From: DATKPA01 sp051955985
Lineage (GTDB): Bacteria > Planctomycetota > Phycisphaerae > WQYP01
DNA: 64,000 bases
Assembly: GCA_051955985.1 (NCBI GenBank)
Contig: JBQCGD010000157.1
Coordinates: 34,022-98,021, forward strand
Direction of reading: 5' to 3'
Shown: positions 16,824 to 25,229 of the stretch, in pieces
Position numbering within the stretch: position 1 is the stretch's first letter
How the letters are laid out: the number at the start of each line of letters is the position of its first letter
Position numbers and translations under genes: made by a program
The notes under the pieces: generated by a model
Seen by the model: the letters and a program-made list of their open reading frames with translations, nothing else
Database searches by the model: none
Told to the model about the DNA's origin: nothing

Positions 16824-17999
16824 CTACCGCGCACGGACAAACGCCACGCACATCGGCGCCGGCACCTGCAGCACCTGCCCCGTCTCCGACACCTTCCCCG
16901 TCTGCCTGTCCACCCTGAAAATATGCACATTGTCCGAGTTCTGGTTCCCGGCAAAAAGAAAACGCCCCGCCGGGTCCAGCCCGAAATACCGCGGCGCCTC
17001 CCCCCCGCTCGGCACGTCCTCGATGAAACGCAGCGTCCCGTCCTGTTCCACCCCAAACACCGTTATCGACGAATGCGGCCCCCGGTTCGAGACATACAAA
17101 AACCTGCCGTTTGGATGCAGATGCACCTCCGCCGCCGTCTGCTTCGTCAGGTCAAACTTCCCGTCAGGCGGCAGGCTCGAGACGATCTGCTTCTGCCGCA
17201 GGCCGCCGCTCGCCGAATCCACCTCATAAGTAATCACGATGTTGCCCATTTCGGTGACGAGGTAAGCACGCGTGCCGTCCGCTGAAAAGCACAGGTGCCG
17301 CGGCCCGCACCCCGGCGGCGCTGCAACGTCGGTCACCGGCGTAAGGGCGTGGCGTTCCGCATCGAGCCGGAACACGTGGATGTGGTCGGTCCCGAGGTCG
17401 CAGGCGTAGACAAACCTCCCCGCGGGATCAGGATAAATCGAGTGCAGGTAGGGATGCTGCTGGCGCGTCGGATTCGGGCCGCTGCCGCTTTCGGTGCGCA
17501 CGCCGTCCACATTCGCGGGCATCAGGGTTCCATCGCTGTGGATGCCCAGCGCCGCCACCGTGTTCCCGACATAGTTCGCCACCAGCACCGTCGTGTTCGC
17601 CGGATCCAGCGACACGTGCACCGCCCGCGTGCCGTGCGAGCTCTCCCGGTTGAGCAACTGCAGCTTCCCGGTCTTCCCGTCAATGCCGAACGCCGTCACG
17701 CTGCCGCTCGATTTTTTCTGCGCGTTAAGCGTGTTGGTCGAGGCATACAGGAAACGCTGGTCGTTTGAGATCGCGAGAAAGTTCGGGTCCTCCGCGTCGG
17801 AGACCACCTCGCCCCCGCTCACCGCACCGCTCTCGCCGTTCATCCGGTACACGCGAATTCCGTTCGCCTTTCCCTTCGGCGAATACGAAATGTACACCCA
17901 GTAGTCGCTCGACCGTCCCGTTCCACTGCTGGAACTCATGGCACACCCCGTTACAAAAATCGACAAAATCCCCACAACAATCGTTGAACTGATCGACAT
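16824..17999 (-). CDS. lactonase-family seven-bladed beta-propeller lipoprotein
   Basis: 391 residues. The N-terminus has a lipobox (IFVTGC), so it is probably lipid-anchored. The rest resembles the 6-phosphogluconolactonase (YbhE/Pgl-type) propeller: repeated blades such as DPNFLAISNDQRFLYASTN, AVHVSLDPANTTVLVANYVG, PDPAGRFVYACDLGTDHIHV, GPRHLCFSADGTRAYLVTEM and VHLHPNGRFLYVSNRG. The cytoplasmic Pgl enzyme acts in the pentose-phosphate pathway. A lipoprotein form outside the cytoplasm probably acts on another lactone or only binds. The family is clear; the substrate is not. Confidence 0.85.
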   Translation of the reverse strand: MSISSTIVVGILSIFVTGCAMSSSSGTGRSSDYWVYISYSPKGKANGIRVYRMNGESGAVSGGEVVSDAEDPNFLAISNDQRFLYASTNTLNAQKKSSGSVTAFGIDGKTGKLQLLNRESSHGTRAVHVSLDPANTTVLVANYVGNTVAALGIHSDGTLMPANVDGVRTESGSGPNPTRQQHPYLHSIYPDPAGRFVYACDLGTDHIHVFRLDAERHALTPVTDVAAPPGCGPRHLCFSADGTRAYLVTEMGNIVITYEVDSASGGLRQKQIVSSLPPDGKFDLTKQTAAEVHLHPNGRFLYVSNRGPHSSITVFGVEQDGTLRFIEDVPSGGEAPRYFGLDPAGRFLFAGNQNSDNVHIFRVDRQTGKVSETGQVLQVPAPMCVAFVRAR

Positions 18000-18051
18000 G
18001 CGGCACCCTCGTCAGGACGTGGTCCCGCATGATAACCCAACTCCGCGACGC

Positions 18052-18513
18052 TCACCCGTGATGGTGCCCCGAAAAATCCGACGGCATCGTCGTCGGCCCC
18101 GGGTCATGGTGCACGGGCGGCGACACCTCATGCCCGTGATGCCCATGATGCATCGGAGGCATCCCTATCCCCGCATCGTGCACCGCCGGAGGGGTCGCGT
18201 GCCCCTGCTCATGACCGTGAATGTGCCCGCCCGCGTGCTCCAGGACCTGCCCGTGCGCCAGCGCATCGGCCGCAATCCCCGCCGCCATCGCCTGCTCCGC
18301 CGGCGAAATCCCGTGCGGCGGCCCGGCCATGGGAGGCGTCTGCATCAACGCATCCGTCATCCCGCTGAGTTCCCCCGGCCCCCTCGCCCGCCCAACGCCC
18401 CCCGACCCCCGCCGCAGTCCGGCAACAATCGCCCCGACCACCACCACCGCCAGCACCAGCAACATCCCCACGCACAGCAGGGGCAAAACGAACACCACCT
18501 GAGGTTGAGCCAT
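18052..18513 (-). CDS. small membrane protein with histidine-rich tail
   Basis: 153 residues. One N-terminal hydrophobic helix (about 7-33) is followed by a basic Gly-rich linker. The C-terminal half is rich in His (HIHGHEQGH, MHHGHHGHE and a terminal HHH), Pro and Met. Such tails usually bind Ni, Zn, Co or Cu ions. I do not recognise the family. The start codon is the ATG at 18513. The gene lies upstream of the lactonase-type gene on the same strand. A metal-storage or sensing role is inference from composition. Confidence 0.6.
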   Translation of the reverse strand: MAQPQVVFVLPLLCVGMLLVLAVVVVGAIVAGLRRGSGGVGRARGPGELSGMTDALMQTPPMAGPPHGISPAEQAMAAGIAADALAHGQVLEHAGGHIHGHEQGHATPPAVHDAGIGMPPMHHGHHGHEVSPPVHHDPGPTTMPSDFSGHHHG

Positions 18514-18666
18514 TTTGCGCCTCCCTTTGCCTCATCATACAAGCATCGCCCCCGCCCCTCACTAGCAACCGCGACGTTCAACGCCCCTCCCGCGCATTTG
18601 AGTTTTGAGTTTTTCCGCCCGCAGGCTTATGATCGCGTCCGTCGACCTTTTTTGGGGCTCGCAACC

Positions 18667-18846
18667 ATGCACACGCTTCTCGCCGGCGCTCTCGCACAAG
18701 TCAAAACGCTCGACTCCGCCACCCCGCGCATCGGCGACACCCCCTCCAGCGCCACCACCTGGATCATCGTCGCCATCCTCGTGGTCGCCATCCTCCTCAT
18801 CACCTTCAAAACAGCCCGGCGCAACCACAACATCCTCGAAGAATGA
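18667..18846 (+). CDS. 59-residue single-helix membrane protein
   Basis: Starts at the ATG at 18667. A short N-terminal region of about 30 residues (TLLAGALAQVKTLDSATPRI) is followed by one transmembrane helix of about 20 residues and a basic/acidic tail (ARRNHNILEE). It ends 56 bp before the next small exported-protein gene on the same strand. No family recognised. Confidence 0.5.
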   Translation: MHTLLAGALAQVKTLDSATPRIGDTPSSATTWIIVAILVVAILLITFKTARRNHNILEE

Positions 18847-18902
18847 CGGCACGCCGCCCCGCGCGGCGCTTTTCCTTTAACCCAGATTCTGGAGGCTTTC
18901 TC

Positions 18903-19184
18903 ATGGCCAGGTGGATCGTCGCAGGTCTCCTCGTGCTCAATGCCATCCTCGGCATCGGCGTTTACATGCATCTCGGCGGCGAACAGTCGGCGTACGCCCA
19001 GATCGGCGGTATCGGCCGTGGCGACTTCGTCTCCGTCGCCGGTTACCTCAACAACGACTCCGTCGTCTACGTCCTCGAGCCCAGCACCGGCCGGCTCGTC
19101 GCCATCTCCACCAACATGGCCAACCGCCGCATCAGCGTCCTCGCACGCCGCAACATCACCGAAGACCTCCGCCGCCTTCGCTGA
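18903..19184 (+). CDS. small exported protein, unknown function
   Basis: 93 residues from the ATG at 18903 (GGAGG sits 14 bases upstream). A signal anchor (about 4-22) precedes a soluble part: GRGDFVSVAGYLNNDSVVYV, LEPSTGRLVAIS, and a basic C-terminus. The pattern of a short domain reporting a bound or cofactor-like value followed by a basic tail resembles the next gene (VYVLEPSTGRLVAI against LIIMDKNTGKMLAY), so the two are probably distant paralogues. Function unknown. Confidence 0.65.
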   Translation: MARWIVAGLLVLNAILGIGVYMHLGGEQSAYAQIGGIGRGDFVSVAGYLNNDSVVYVLEPSTGRLVAISTNMANRRISVLARRNITEDLRRLR

Positions 19185-19249
19185 TCCTTCCGCGGCATCG
19201 TCCCTCTTTCCCCGGCCCTTTTGCACGCATCCGTGCTGGAGATATCCAA

Positions 19250-19549
19250 ATGAAAATCCAGAAAAGCTCCTCCGTCATGATCGCGGTCCTTACCCTCACC
19301 GCCATCATCCTCGGCGTCATCCTCCTCGCTGCTCCCTCCCGCGACGCCCAGGCCCACATGATCACCAACCAGACCACCCTCAGCATGATCACCACCGGCG
19401 TCTCCGGCGGCGGCGATGAAATGCTCATCATCATGGACAAAAACACCGGCAAAATGCTCGCCTACCGCGTCAACGGCAATGAGTTCGAACTCGTCGGCAG
19501 CATGGACATGAACCAGCTCTTCACCGGCATGCCCGCCCCCACCCGTTGA
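19250..19549 (+). CDS. small exported protein, probable paralogue of 18903-19184
   Basis: 99 residues from the ATG at 19250, with a GGAG 10 bases upstream. A signal anchor (about 9-29) is followed by MITNQTTLSMITTGVSGGGD, EMLIIMDKNTGKMLAYRVNG and a Met-rich tail. It shares the segment '(V/I)xx(L/M)(E/D)xxTG(R/K)(L/M)(V/L)A' with its upstream neighbour. A terminator follows. Together with 18667-18846 it appears to form a three-gene operon of small membrane or exported proteins. Confidence 0.65.
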   Translation: MKIQKSSSVMIAVLTLTAIILGVILLAAPSRDAQAHMITNQTTLSMITTGVSGGGDEMLIIMDKNTGKMLAYRVNGNEFELVGSMDMNQLFTGMPAPTR

Positions 19550-19574
19550 TCCCGCAATACTTCTCGCTTTCAAA

Positions 19575-19606
19575 AAGACGCTGCGCCCCGCGCAGCGTCT
19601 CTTTTG
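19575..19606 (+). terminator. intrinsic terminator after the small-protein operon
   Basis: The stem agacgctgcg (19576-19585) pairs with cgcagcgtct (19591-19600) and is followed by cttttg, with an A-run on the other side. It lies between converging genes and may work in both directions. Confidence 0.8.
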
Positions 19607-19642
19607 CGCGGTGAAGGCTGGCATCCCCGCCGCCCGCCCCCG

Positions 19643-21634
19643 TCACGGCGCCGCCACAATCGCAAACCGCTGGCTCGCCGCGCCCGTGTAGCCGTTCTGG
19701 TCCAGTTCCACGTTGTCCGCCGTCGATGCCCCCGGCACCTCCAGCACCATCCCGCTCGCCCGGTTCACGATCTTCGTCACGTTCCCCGCCACGTCCGTCA
19801 CCACCCACTGGTCCAGCCCATTGCCCTTGTACGTCGTCTGCACGATCGCCGCCCCGCTCCCCGAGGAACTCGCCGCCAGCGCCTTCCCTGAGTTCGCGTT
19901 CTTGATCTCGTACCGCCCGCCCCCCACGTCGATGAACTGCCACTTGTCCGCCGCCGTGTTCACGAACGCACTCTGCACGATCGCCGTCCCATCCGCCGTC
20001 AGCCCGCCCTTCACCACCACCGCCAGGCTGCTGTTCTGATTCAACAACTTGTACGTCCCCGAAAAACGCGGATACCCGATCGCCTGCAGCGCGCTCGATC
20101 CCTTCCGCTCCTGCAACTGCTCCAGGTACAGCGACGACGGCTGCACCAGCGTCCCGAAATTCTGAAACTCCCCGTTCGGATCCTGCGAATTCCCCGACGT
20201 CAGCTTGTTACCCTTCCCCCCGATGCACCAGTTGTAAAACGGAGCCTTCGTCGCATACGTCGGCTCCTGCACCGAGATGTTCGTCGTCTGGCAGTTGTAC
20301 GCCGTCGAAAAACCCATTGACCACCCCTGCCCCGTCCCGAAATCGTTCCGGTTGTTTAAATCCAGCTCGCACTTGCTCGAGCCCGACGTCCGCACAAACA
20401 CGATCCGGTCGAACAGCATCCCCGCCGCCCACTTCTGGTGCGGCCCCGCATCCAGCCAGTCGTGCGTCGTCGCCTTGCAGTCCAGGAACACGTCCGGCCC
20501 CGCGTTGTACGCCTGTGTCACCAGCATGTGGTAATGGAACCCGTTCGAACTCGTCAGCCGCGCGCACAGCGTCTGCCGGCCCGACACCGTAAAAGCCGCC
20601 GGTTGCGCCGCCGTGTTCCCATCCGTGCACGGGAATTCGTAATCGCAATCCAGCATCGAGCACCACTTCGCCCCGCCCCCGAACGTCAGCCCGTTCCCAT
20701 ATCCCGTCAGCTTCACGTTCCGCATCCACGACTGCTCGCAGTTGTCGAAATTCGCCGCCGACGCGTTCAGCACGTTCCCCGGCGTCACCGCCGGCGGCAC
20801 ATCGTTGAACGTCGCCGCCAGCGTCAGGTTCTCCAGCCCGATGTACTTGATCCGGTTGTCCGTGTACCGCTGCATGGTCCCCGTCAGCCCGTACGCCGTC
20901 GTCTCGATCGAATTGCACAACGGAATGTCGATCGTCACCTGCAGCCCGTTGATCGCCGTGATCGTCCGCTCAAACTTCAACCCCGAGTTCGGCGTCCACC
21001 CCTCCGTCCCCAGGTATTGCGAAGTGCCCATGTGAATGTCGTCGATCCAGCTCTGCACCGTCGGCCGGTTGATGATCACCGTGCTCCCCACCGCAAACCC
21101 CGACGTCGATGTGACGCTGAACGTCGTCCCCCCGCACGGCACATACGAATCCGTGATCGATACCGCCGACCCCGTCGTCGAGGTGTTCGACGATCCCCTC
21201 GCCGATAAAAACGTCCGCGCCGCCCCTGTCGCCAGGATCACCGTCCCCGGCCCCGCCCCGCGCAGCACCACCCCGCCCGCCGACCACGACAGACTCCCGC
21301 TGCACGTGTACGTCCCCGCGTTCAAATACACCGCCCCGCGAAACCCGTTCGCATCCGGCGTCATCGCCGCCACCGCATTGATCGCATTCTGGATGTTCGC
21401 CGTGTTGTCCCCGCTCACCACCGACACCGTCCGCTTGATCGGCACCATCGGAATCGCCACCCCGCCCCCGCCATACCCCGCATACGAGTAATCCGGAATC
21501 CGGTTCCCCAGGGCGTCCGTCGTGTACACCAGCCCGTTCGGCCCCATCGAAAGCGACGGCGCAGCCCCCAAACAATTCGCCCCGGCCACCGCCAATAACC
21601 CCGCCGCCAGCACCGCCAACGCCGATCGCTTCAT
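19643..21634 (-). CDS. secreted beta-helix (pectate-lyase-like) protein with ricin-type lectin domain
   Basis: 663 residues. The ATG at 21634 has GGAGAT upstream and is followed by a signal peptide (about 1-25). Residues ~60-500 show a right-handed beta-helix pattern typical of pectate-lyase-like proteins: NIQNAINAVAAMTPDANGFR, GAVYLNAGTYTCSG, GVVLRGAGPGTVILATG and YIGLENLTLAA. The C-terminal ~150 residues are a ricin B/CBM13-like lectin with repeated QW-type units (TADGTAIVQSAFVNTAADKW, GAAIVQTTYKGNGLDQWVV). It is probably a carbohydrate-active enzyme or binder acting outside the cell. The exact polysaccharide and any catalytic residues cannot be fixed from the sequence. Confidence 0.82.
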   Translation of the reverse strand: MKRSALAVLAAGLLAVAGANCLGAAPSLSMGPNGLVYTTDALGNRIPDYSYAGYGGGGVAIPMVPIKRTVSVVSGDNTANIQNAINAVAAMTPDANGFRGAVYLNAGTYTCSGSLSWSAGGVVLRGAGPGTVILATGAARTFLSARGSSNTSTTGSAVSITDSYVPCGGTTFSVTSTSGFAVGSTVIINRPTVQSWIDDIHMGTSQYLGTEGWTPNSGLKFERTITAINGLQVTIDIPLCNSIETTAYGLTGTMQRYTDNRIKYIGLENLTLAATFNDVPPAVTPGNVLNASAANFDNCEQSWMRNVKLTGYGNGLTFGGGAKWCSMLDCDYEFPCTDGNTAAQPAAFTVSGRQTLCARLTSSNGFHYHMLVTQAYNAGPDVFLDCKATTHDWLDAGPHQKWAAGMLFDRIVFVRTSGSSKCELDLNNRNDFGTGQGWSMGFSTAYNCQTTNISVQEPTYATKAPFYNWCIGGKGNKLTSGNSQDPNGEFQNFGTLVQPSSLYLEQLQERKGSSALQAIGYPRFSGTYKLLNQNSSLAVVVKGGLTADGTAIVQSAFVNTAADKWQFIDVGGGRYEIKNANSGKALAASSSGSGAAIVQTTYKGNGLDQWVVTDVAGNVTKIVNRASGMVLEVPGASTADNVELDQNGYTGAASQRFAIVAAP

Positions 21635-21897
21635 ACAGATCTCCTGCCACATACAGCAACCTACCCCCAACCGGCCTTTCGTCAAGAAAATCCCTGACAA
21701 ACCCCGCCCCCGGCAGAAGAAAAAATCTGCAAAATCCCACAACTTTCCTGTAACGCACCGCCTCCCCCGCCCCGCCTCGTTCAGCGAATAACCGGCCCCC
21801 CGCGTCGCCGCCCAAATTTAAAAGCATAGACACGTTTTCTGTAATACCCCGCCCATTGGGGCGACTGTTCATAAGGAGCCGAACGAGGGCCTGTGCG

Positions 21898-22428
21898 ATG
21901 CCGGACGTGGCAGAGATGGTCAGCAGCCATGCGGGGGTGGTGTGGACGACGATTTGCCGCCTGGTGGGCAACCGCAACAGGTCGGAAGCCGAGGATTGCT
22001 TCCAGGAAGTCTTTGTGGCGGCGATGGAGGTCGGCAGGCGGGAAACCGTGCGAAACAGCGAGGCAATGCTCCGCCGGATCGCCACCCGCAAGGCCCTCGA
22101 CGTCCTCCGAAGACGAATCCGCGCACGCGGACGCCTCCAGGAAATGGAACTCATCGAAATCCCCGGCGATGCCGAAGAACCGGCCCTGGCGCTGGAGCGG
22201 CAAGAGTTGGCGGACGACCTTCGCTGGGCGCTCGCTGCGGTGCGCGAGACCGAGGCCGTGGCCTTCTGTCTGAAGCACCTCGAGGACTGGAGCTACGACG
22301 AGATCGGCCGGCAGCTCGGCATGAGCGCCGGCGCCGTCGGCGTGATGATCCACCGGACGAAGGAGCGCTTGCGCGACTTGATGGAGAAGCAGGCGGGACG
22401 TAGACGCAGTGAGGTGCCCCATGAATGA
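21898..22428 (+). CDS. ECF-type RNA polymerase sigma factor
   Basis: 176 residues from the ATG at 21898. Region 2 appears as RSEAEDCFQEVFVAAMEV and MLRRIATRKALDVLRRR. Region 4 shows the helix-turn-helix YDEIGRQLGMSAGAVGVMIH followed by RTKERLRDLM. There is no sigma-1.1 or region 3, so this is a small extracytoplasmic-function factor. It overlaps the start of the next gene by 8 bp (ATG at 22421, TGA at 22426), the usual coupled arrangement with an anti-sigma or regulatory partner. Autoregulation is likely but no promoter could be identified with confidence. Confidence 0.92.
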   Translation: MPDVAEMVSSHAGVVWTTICRLVGNRNRSEAEDCFQEVFVAAMEVGRRETVRNSEAMLRRIATRKALDVLRRRIRARGRLQEMELIEIPGDAEEPALALERQELADDLRWALAAVRETEAVAFCLKHLEDWSYDEIGRQLGMSAGAVGVMIHRTKERLRDLMEKQAGRRRSEVPHE

Positions 22429-23701
22429 ACGGACACATGGCAACGGAACCATGGAAAGCGATCTGGTGGAGCGCGGCGTGCGTGCCTTGCGGGAGAAGGA
22501 GGCATCCATTCCCGCTCTGCCGGAATCGCTCGTGCAACGGACAATCGGACGGGCGGGTGCCGGGGAGGCTCAGAAATGTTCAGGAGAAGGATGGTGGTCC
22601 ATGAGAATGGTAAGGAAGTATTCAGTGGCGGCGGGTTTGACGGCGCTGGCCGGGCTCGCCATCACCTGGGGGCTGCTGGGCCGCGGCGCCACGGTGGGAT
22701 TTGCCGACGTGGTGCAGCAGGTGCAGGCAGCGAAAGCGGCACGCTGCACCTTGACGGTCCTCAACGTGGACGGCAGATCAGGCGGGTCGACCTTTGACCT
22801 CCTCATGGTCGAACCGGGATGGATCGTCGAAAAGGGCTCCGGAATGACCATGATCACCGACAGTGAAAAACACAAAATGGTCACGCTCACCGAGGCGACC
22901 AGGCAGGCCCTCGTCGTCGATGTCGTCAAAAATGCCCGGAGCGGCCCCCCGCAGTTCAATCTACTCGAAGCCTTCAAAAGCGTCGACGAAAAAAGCAGTC
23001 GCCGGCTCGGCGAGAAGGAACTCGAGGGCCACCACACCGAAGGATTTGCGTTCTCCAAGGAGGGCATGCAATTCGAAGTCTGGGCCGATGCGAAAACCCA
23101 GTTGCCCGTCGAGGTGGATCTCTCGACTGGTGCGTCGGAAAACGCCTTTGTTCGGATGCACGCCCGCTTCAGCGACTTCGACTGGAATCCGGCCTACGAC
23201 CCCGCCGAACTCACGACCGTTGTCCCGCCCGGCTATGCCGTCACAAATGCCGCCATGAACCTGCAGAACCCCACGCAGCAGGATGTCGTCATCATGCTCA
23301 AGACCTTCGGCGACATGAACGACGGTGTGCTGCCGGCGGAACTGGGCGCCCGCGAGCTCGGCGAGGTCATCGCGAGGAAGATGCAGTCCAAGTTGCCCCC
23401 CAACGTCAAATCGCTCCCTGCCGCGGAACGCCAGAAGGTTCAGCAGCAGGTGACCGCCGATGCCATGAAGATGTCCGAGCCCATCGCCCGCGGATGGACT
23501 TTCATGGGGAACGTGAAGAACGGCGCCGACTGGCATTACGCCGGTGGCGCAAGCGTCGGTGAGAAGGGCGTCGCCGTGCTCTGGTACCGCCCGGCAGGTT
23601 CTGAAACGTGGCGCGTCATCGATGCCGACGGCGCCGTCCACGATCAGAAGAATCCCCCCGCCGGCGGCGAGCCCGTCGGACTCCTCGGCGCGGGAAAGTA
23701 A
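22421..23701 (+). CDS. probable anti-sigma/sensor membrane protein with LolA/RseB-like domain
   Basis: 426 residues translationally coupled to the sigma factor. The cytoplasmic N-terminus (about 1-65) could bind the sigma factor. One membrane helix follows (about 70-90, SVAAGLTALAGLAITWGLLG). The outside part (about 92-275) looks like the LolA/RseB-type fold: FADVVQQVQAAKAARCTLTV, STFDLLMVEPGWIVEKGSG, GHHTEGFAFSKEGMQFEVWA. RseB-type domains sense lipoprotein or lipid state. The last ~150 residues are unassigned. The role as anti-sigma is inferred from gene order and topology; no zinc-binding ZAS motif is evident. Confidence 0.72.
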   Translation: MNERTHGNGTMESDLVERGVRALREKEASIPALPESLVQRTIGRAGAGEAQKCSGEGWWSMRMVRKYSVAAGLTALAGLAITWGLLGRGATVGFADVVQQVQAAKAARCTLTVLNVDGRSGGSTFDLLMVEPGWIVEKGSGMTMITDSEKHKMVTLTEATRQALVVDVVKNARSGPPQFNLLEAFKSVDEKSSRRLGEKELEGHHTEGFAFSKEGMQFEVWADAKTQLPVEVDLSTGASENAFVRMHARFSDFDWNPAYDPAELTTVVPPGYAVTNAAMNLQNPTQQDVVIMLKTFGDMNDGVLPAELGARELGEVIARKMQSKLPPNVKSLPAAERQKVQQQVTADAMKMSEPIARGWTFMGNVKNGADWHYAGGASVGEKGVAVLWYRPAGSETWRVIDADGAVHDQKNPPAGGEPVGLLGAGK

Positions 23702-23719
23702 CGCTCCCCCCTGCAAACC

Positions 23720-23762
23720 GGGGCCTTTGGGCGCGATCCTCCCGGATTGCCCCAAAGGCCCC
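23720..23762 (+). terminator. stem-loop ending the sigma/anti-sigma operon
   Basis: ggggcctttggg (23720-23731) pairs perfectly with cccaaaggcccc (23751-23762) around a 19-base loop. It starts 18 bp after the stop codon. The T-tract is weak, so it may act as a terminator or a 3'-end stabiliser. Confidence 0.65.
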
Positions 23763-23819
23763 ATTCGACATTTTGCGCTGCGCGCCTATTATTGATCAAC
23801 ATAAATACAGGAGGCCCGC

Positions 23820-24818
23820 ATGAACGCGACCTTTCTTAACGACCCCGAAGACCATTCCCCCCAATCCCCAACCCCCATCATCCCCGACGCCGAACTCATG
23901 GACGCCTACTCCCGCGCCGTCACCGGCGCCGTGAAAAAAGTCGGCCCCGCCGTCGTCCATATCTTCGTCCGCACCGGCGAAGGCGGCCGCAACAGGGGCG
24001 GCTCCGGCTCCGGCGTCATCTTCACCCCCGATGGCTTCATCCTCACCAACTCCCACGTCGTCCACAACGCTTGGCAAATCCGCGTCGCATTACAAGACGG
24101 CCGCGAAGTCGGCGCACGCCTTATCGGCGAAGACCCCCACACCGACCTCGCCGTCATCCGCATCGACGCCCCCGACCTCGCCTGCGCCGAACTCGGCGAC
24201 TCCGCCGCACTCCAGCCCGGCCAGCTCGTCATCGCCATCGGAAACCCCCTCGGCTTCCAGGCCACCGTCACCGCCGGCGTCGTCTCCGCCGTCGGCCGCA
24301 CCTTGCGCGGCGTCAGCGGCCGCATGATCGACAACGTCATCCAAACCGACGCCGCCCTCAACCCCGGAAACTCCGGCGGTCCCCTCGTCGACTCCTCCGG
24401 CCGCGTCGTCGGCATCAACACCGCCGTCATCGCCATGGCCCAGGGCCTCTGCTTCGCCGTCCCCGTCAACACCGCCAAGTGGGTCGCCTCCCAGGTCATG
24501 ACCACCGGCAAAGTCTCCCGCTCCTACATCGGCGTCATGGCCCAGACCGTCCCCATCCCACGCCGCCTCACCCGCTTCTGGAAACTCGAACAGAAAACCG
24601 GCTCACTCGTCGCCGGAATCGAAGAAGGCTCCCCCGCCGCCCGCGCCGGCCTCGAAGAAGGCGACATCCTCCTCACCTTCGGCAACACCGTCGTCAAAGA
24701 CATCGACGAACTCCACCGCCTCCTCACCGCCGACCGCATCGCCACCCCCACGCCCATCACCCTCCTCCGTCGCTACGACCGCCTCGAACTGGAGATCACC
24801 CCCGCCGAAGCACGCTGA
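23820..24818 (+). CDS. HtrA/DegP-like serine protease with one PDZ domain, no export signal
   Basis: 332 residues; AGGAGG lies nine bases before the ATG at 23820. The trypsin-like domain (about 30-220) has all three catalytic residues: His79 in ILTNSHVV, Asp109 in HTDLAVI and Ser185 in NPGNSGGPL. A single PDZ domain (about 225-325) contains YIGV and GSPAARAGLEEGDILLTFG. DegP-type proteins are normally periplasmic or membrane-anchored. Here the N-terminus (MNATFLNDPEDHSPQSPTPI) has no signal peptide or hydrophobic helix, so a cytoplasmic role in protein quality control is possible. Confidence 0.9.
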   Translation: MNATFLNDPEDHSPQSPTPIIPDAELMDAYSRAVTGAVKKVGPAVVHIFVRTGEGGRNRGGSGSGVIFTPDGFILTNSHVVHNAWQIRVALQDGREVGARLIGEDPHTDLAVIRIDAPDLACAELGDSAALQPGQLVIAIGNPLGFQATVTAGVVSAVGRTLRGVSGRMIDNVIQTDAALNPGNSGGPLVDSSGRVVGINTAVIAMAQGLCFAVPVNTAKWVASQVMTTGKVSRSYIGVMAQTVPIPRRLTRFWKLEQKTGSLVAGIEEGSPAARAGLEEGDILLTFGNTVVKDIDELHRLLTADRIATPTPITLLRRYDRLELEITPAEAR

Positions 24819-25229
24819 TGCATGAAAGCGCCCCGGGGGAGGCGCCCGTCGCCTCCCCCGAATGGCGGCCGATCTCACGAGCTCACGCCAGGCCCCCGCC
24901 CTCGCTCATTGCTCCATTCTTTCCATTTTCCCTATCTACCCACCGCCGCCTTCGCCCCTCGAGAATCCATTGATGCCACATTCACATCCCAGCGCAAGTA
25001 GATAGGTGAGAATCCCATTTATTCCACACATATTACAGGGCCAAACACCCTGAAACTCGCTTTTTACCAATACTTAATGAGAGTACCTTAAGAGCCATTC
25101 TATAAAATATAGAGGGAATCCAATTGCCCACCGTTCATTTCTGAACTAAGTTTTTCCAACTCTTTTTTGAACCGCGGAACACTGTTCCGTTCTTGGTGCA
25201 TCTTTCTTGTTTGCGGAGTTGGAGAAAAA
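24819..25229. other. intergenic region, AT-rich, likely promoter region of 25230 gene
   Basis: About 410 bp without a supported gene. The part from about 24980 to 25140 is markedly AT-richer than the surroundings and contains tataaaata (25101-25109) within a small inverted repeat (ctata/tatag). Position and composition suggest the promoter and untranslated leader of the PEP-CTERM gene. No RNA gene was recognised. Confidence 0.4.
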
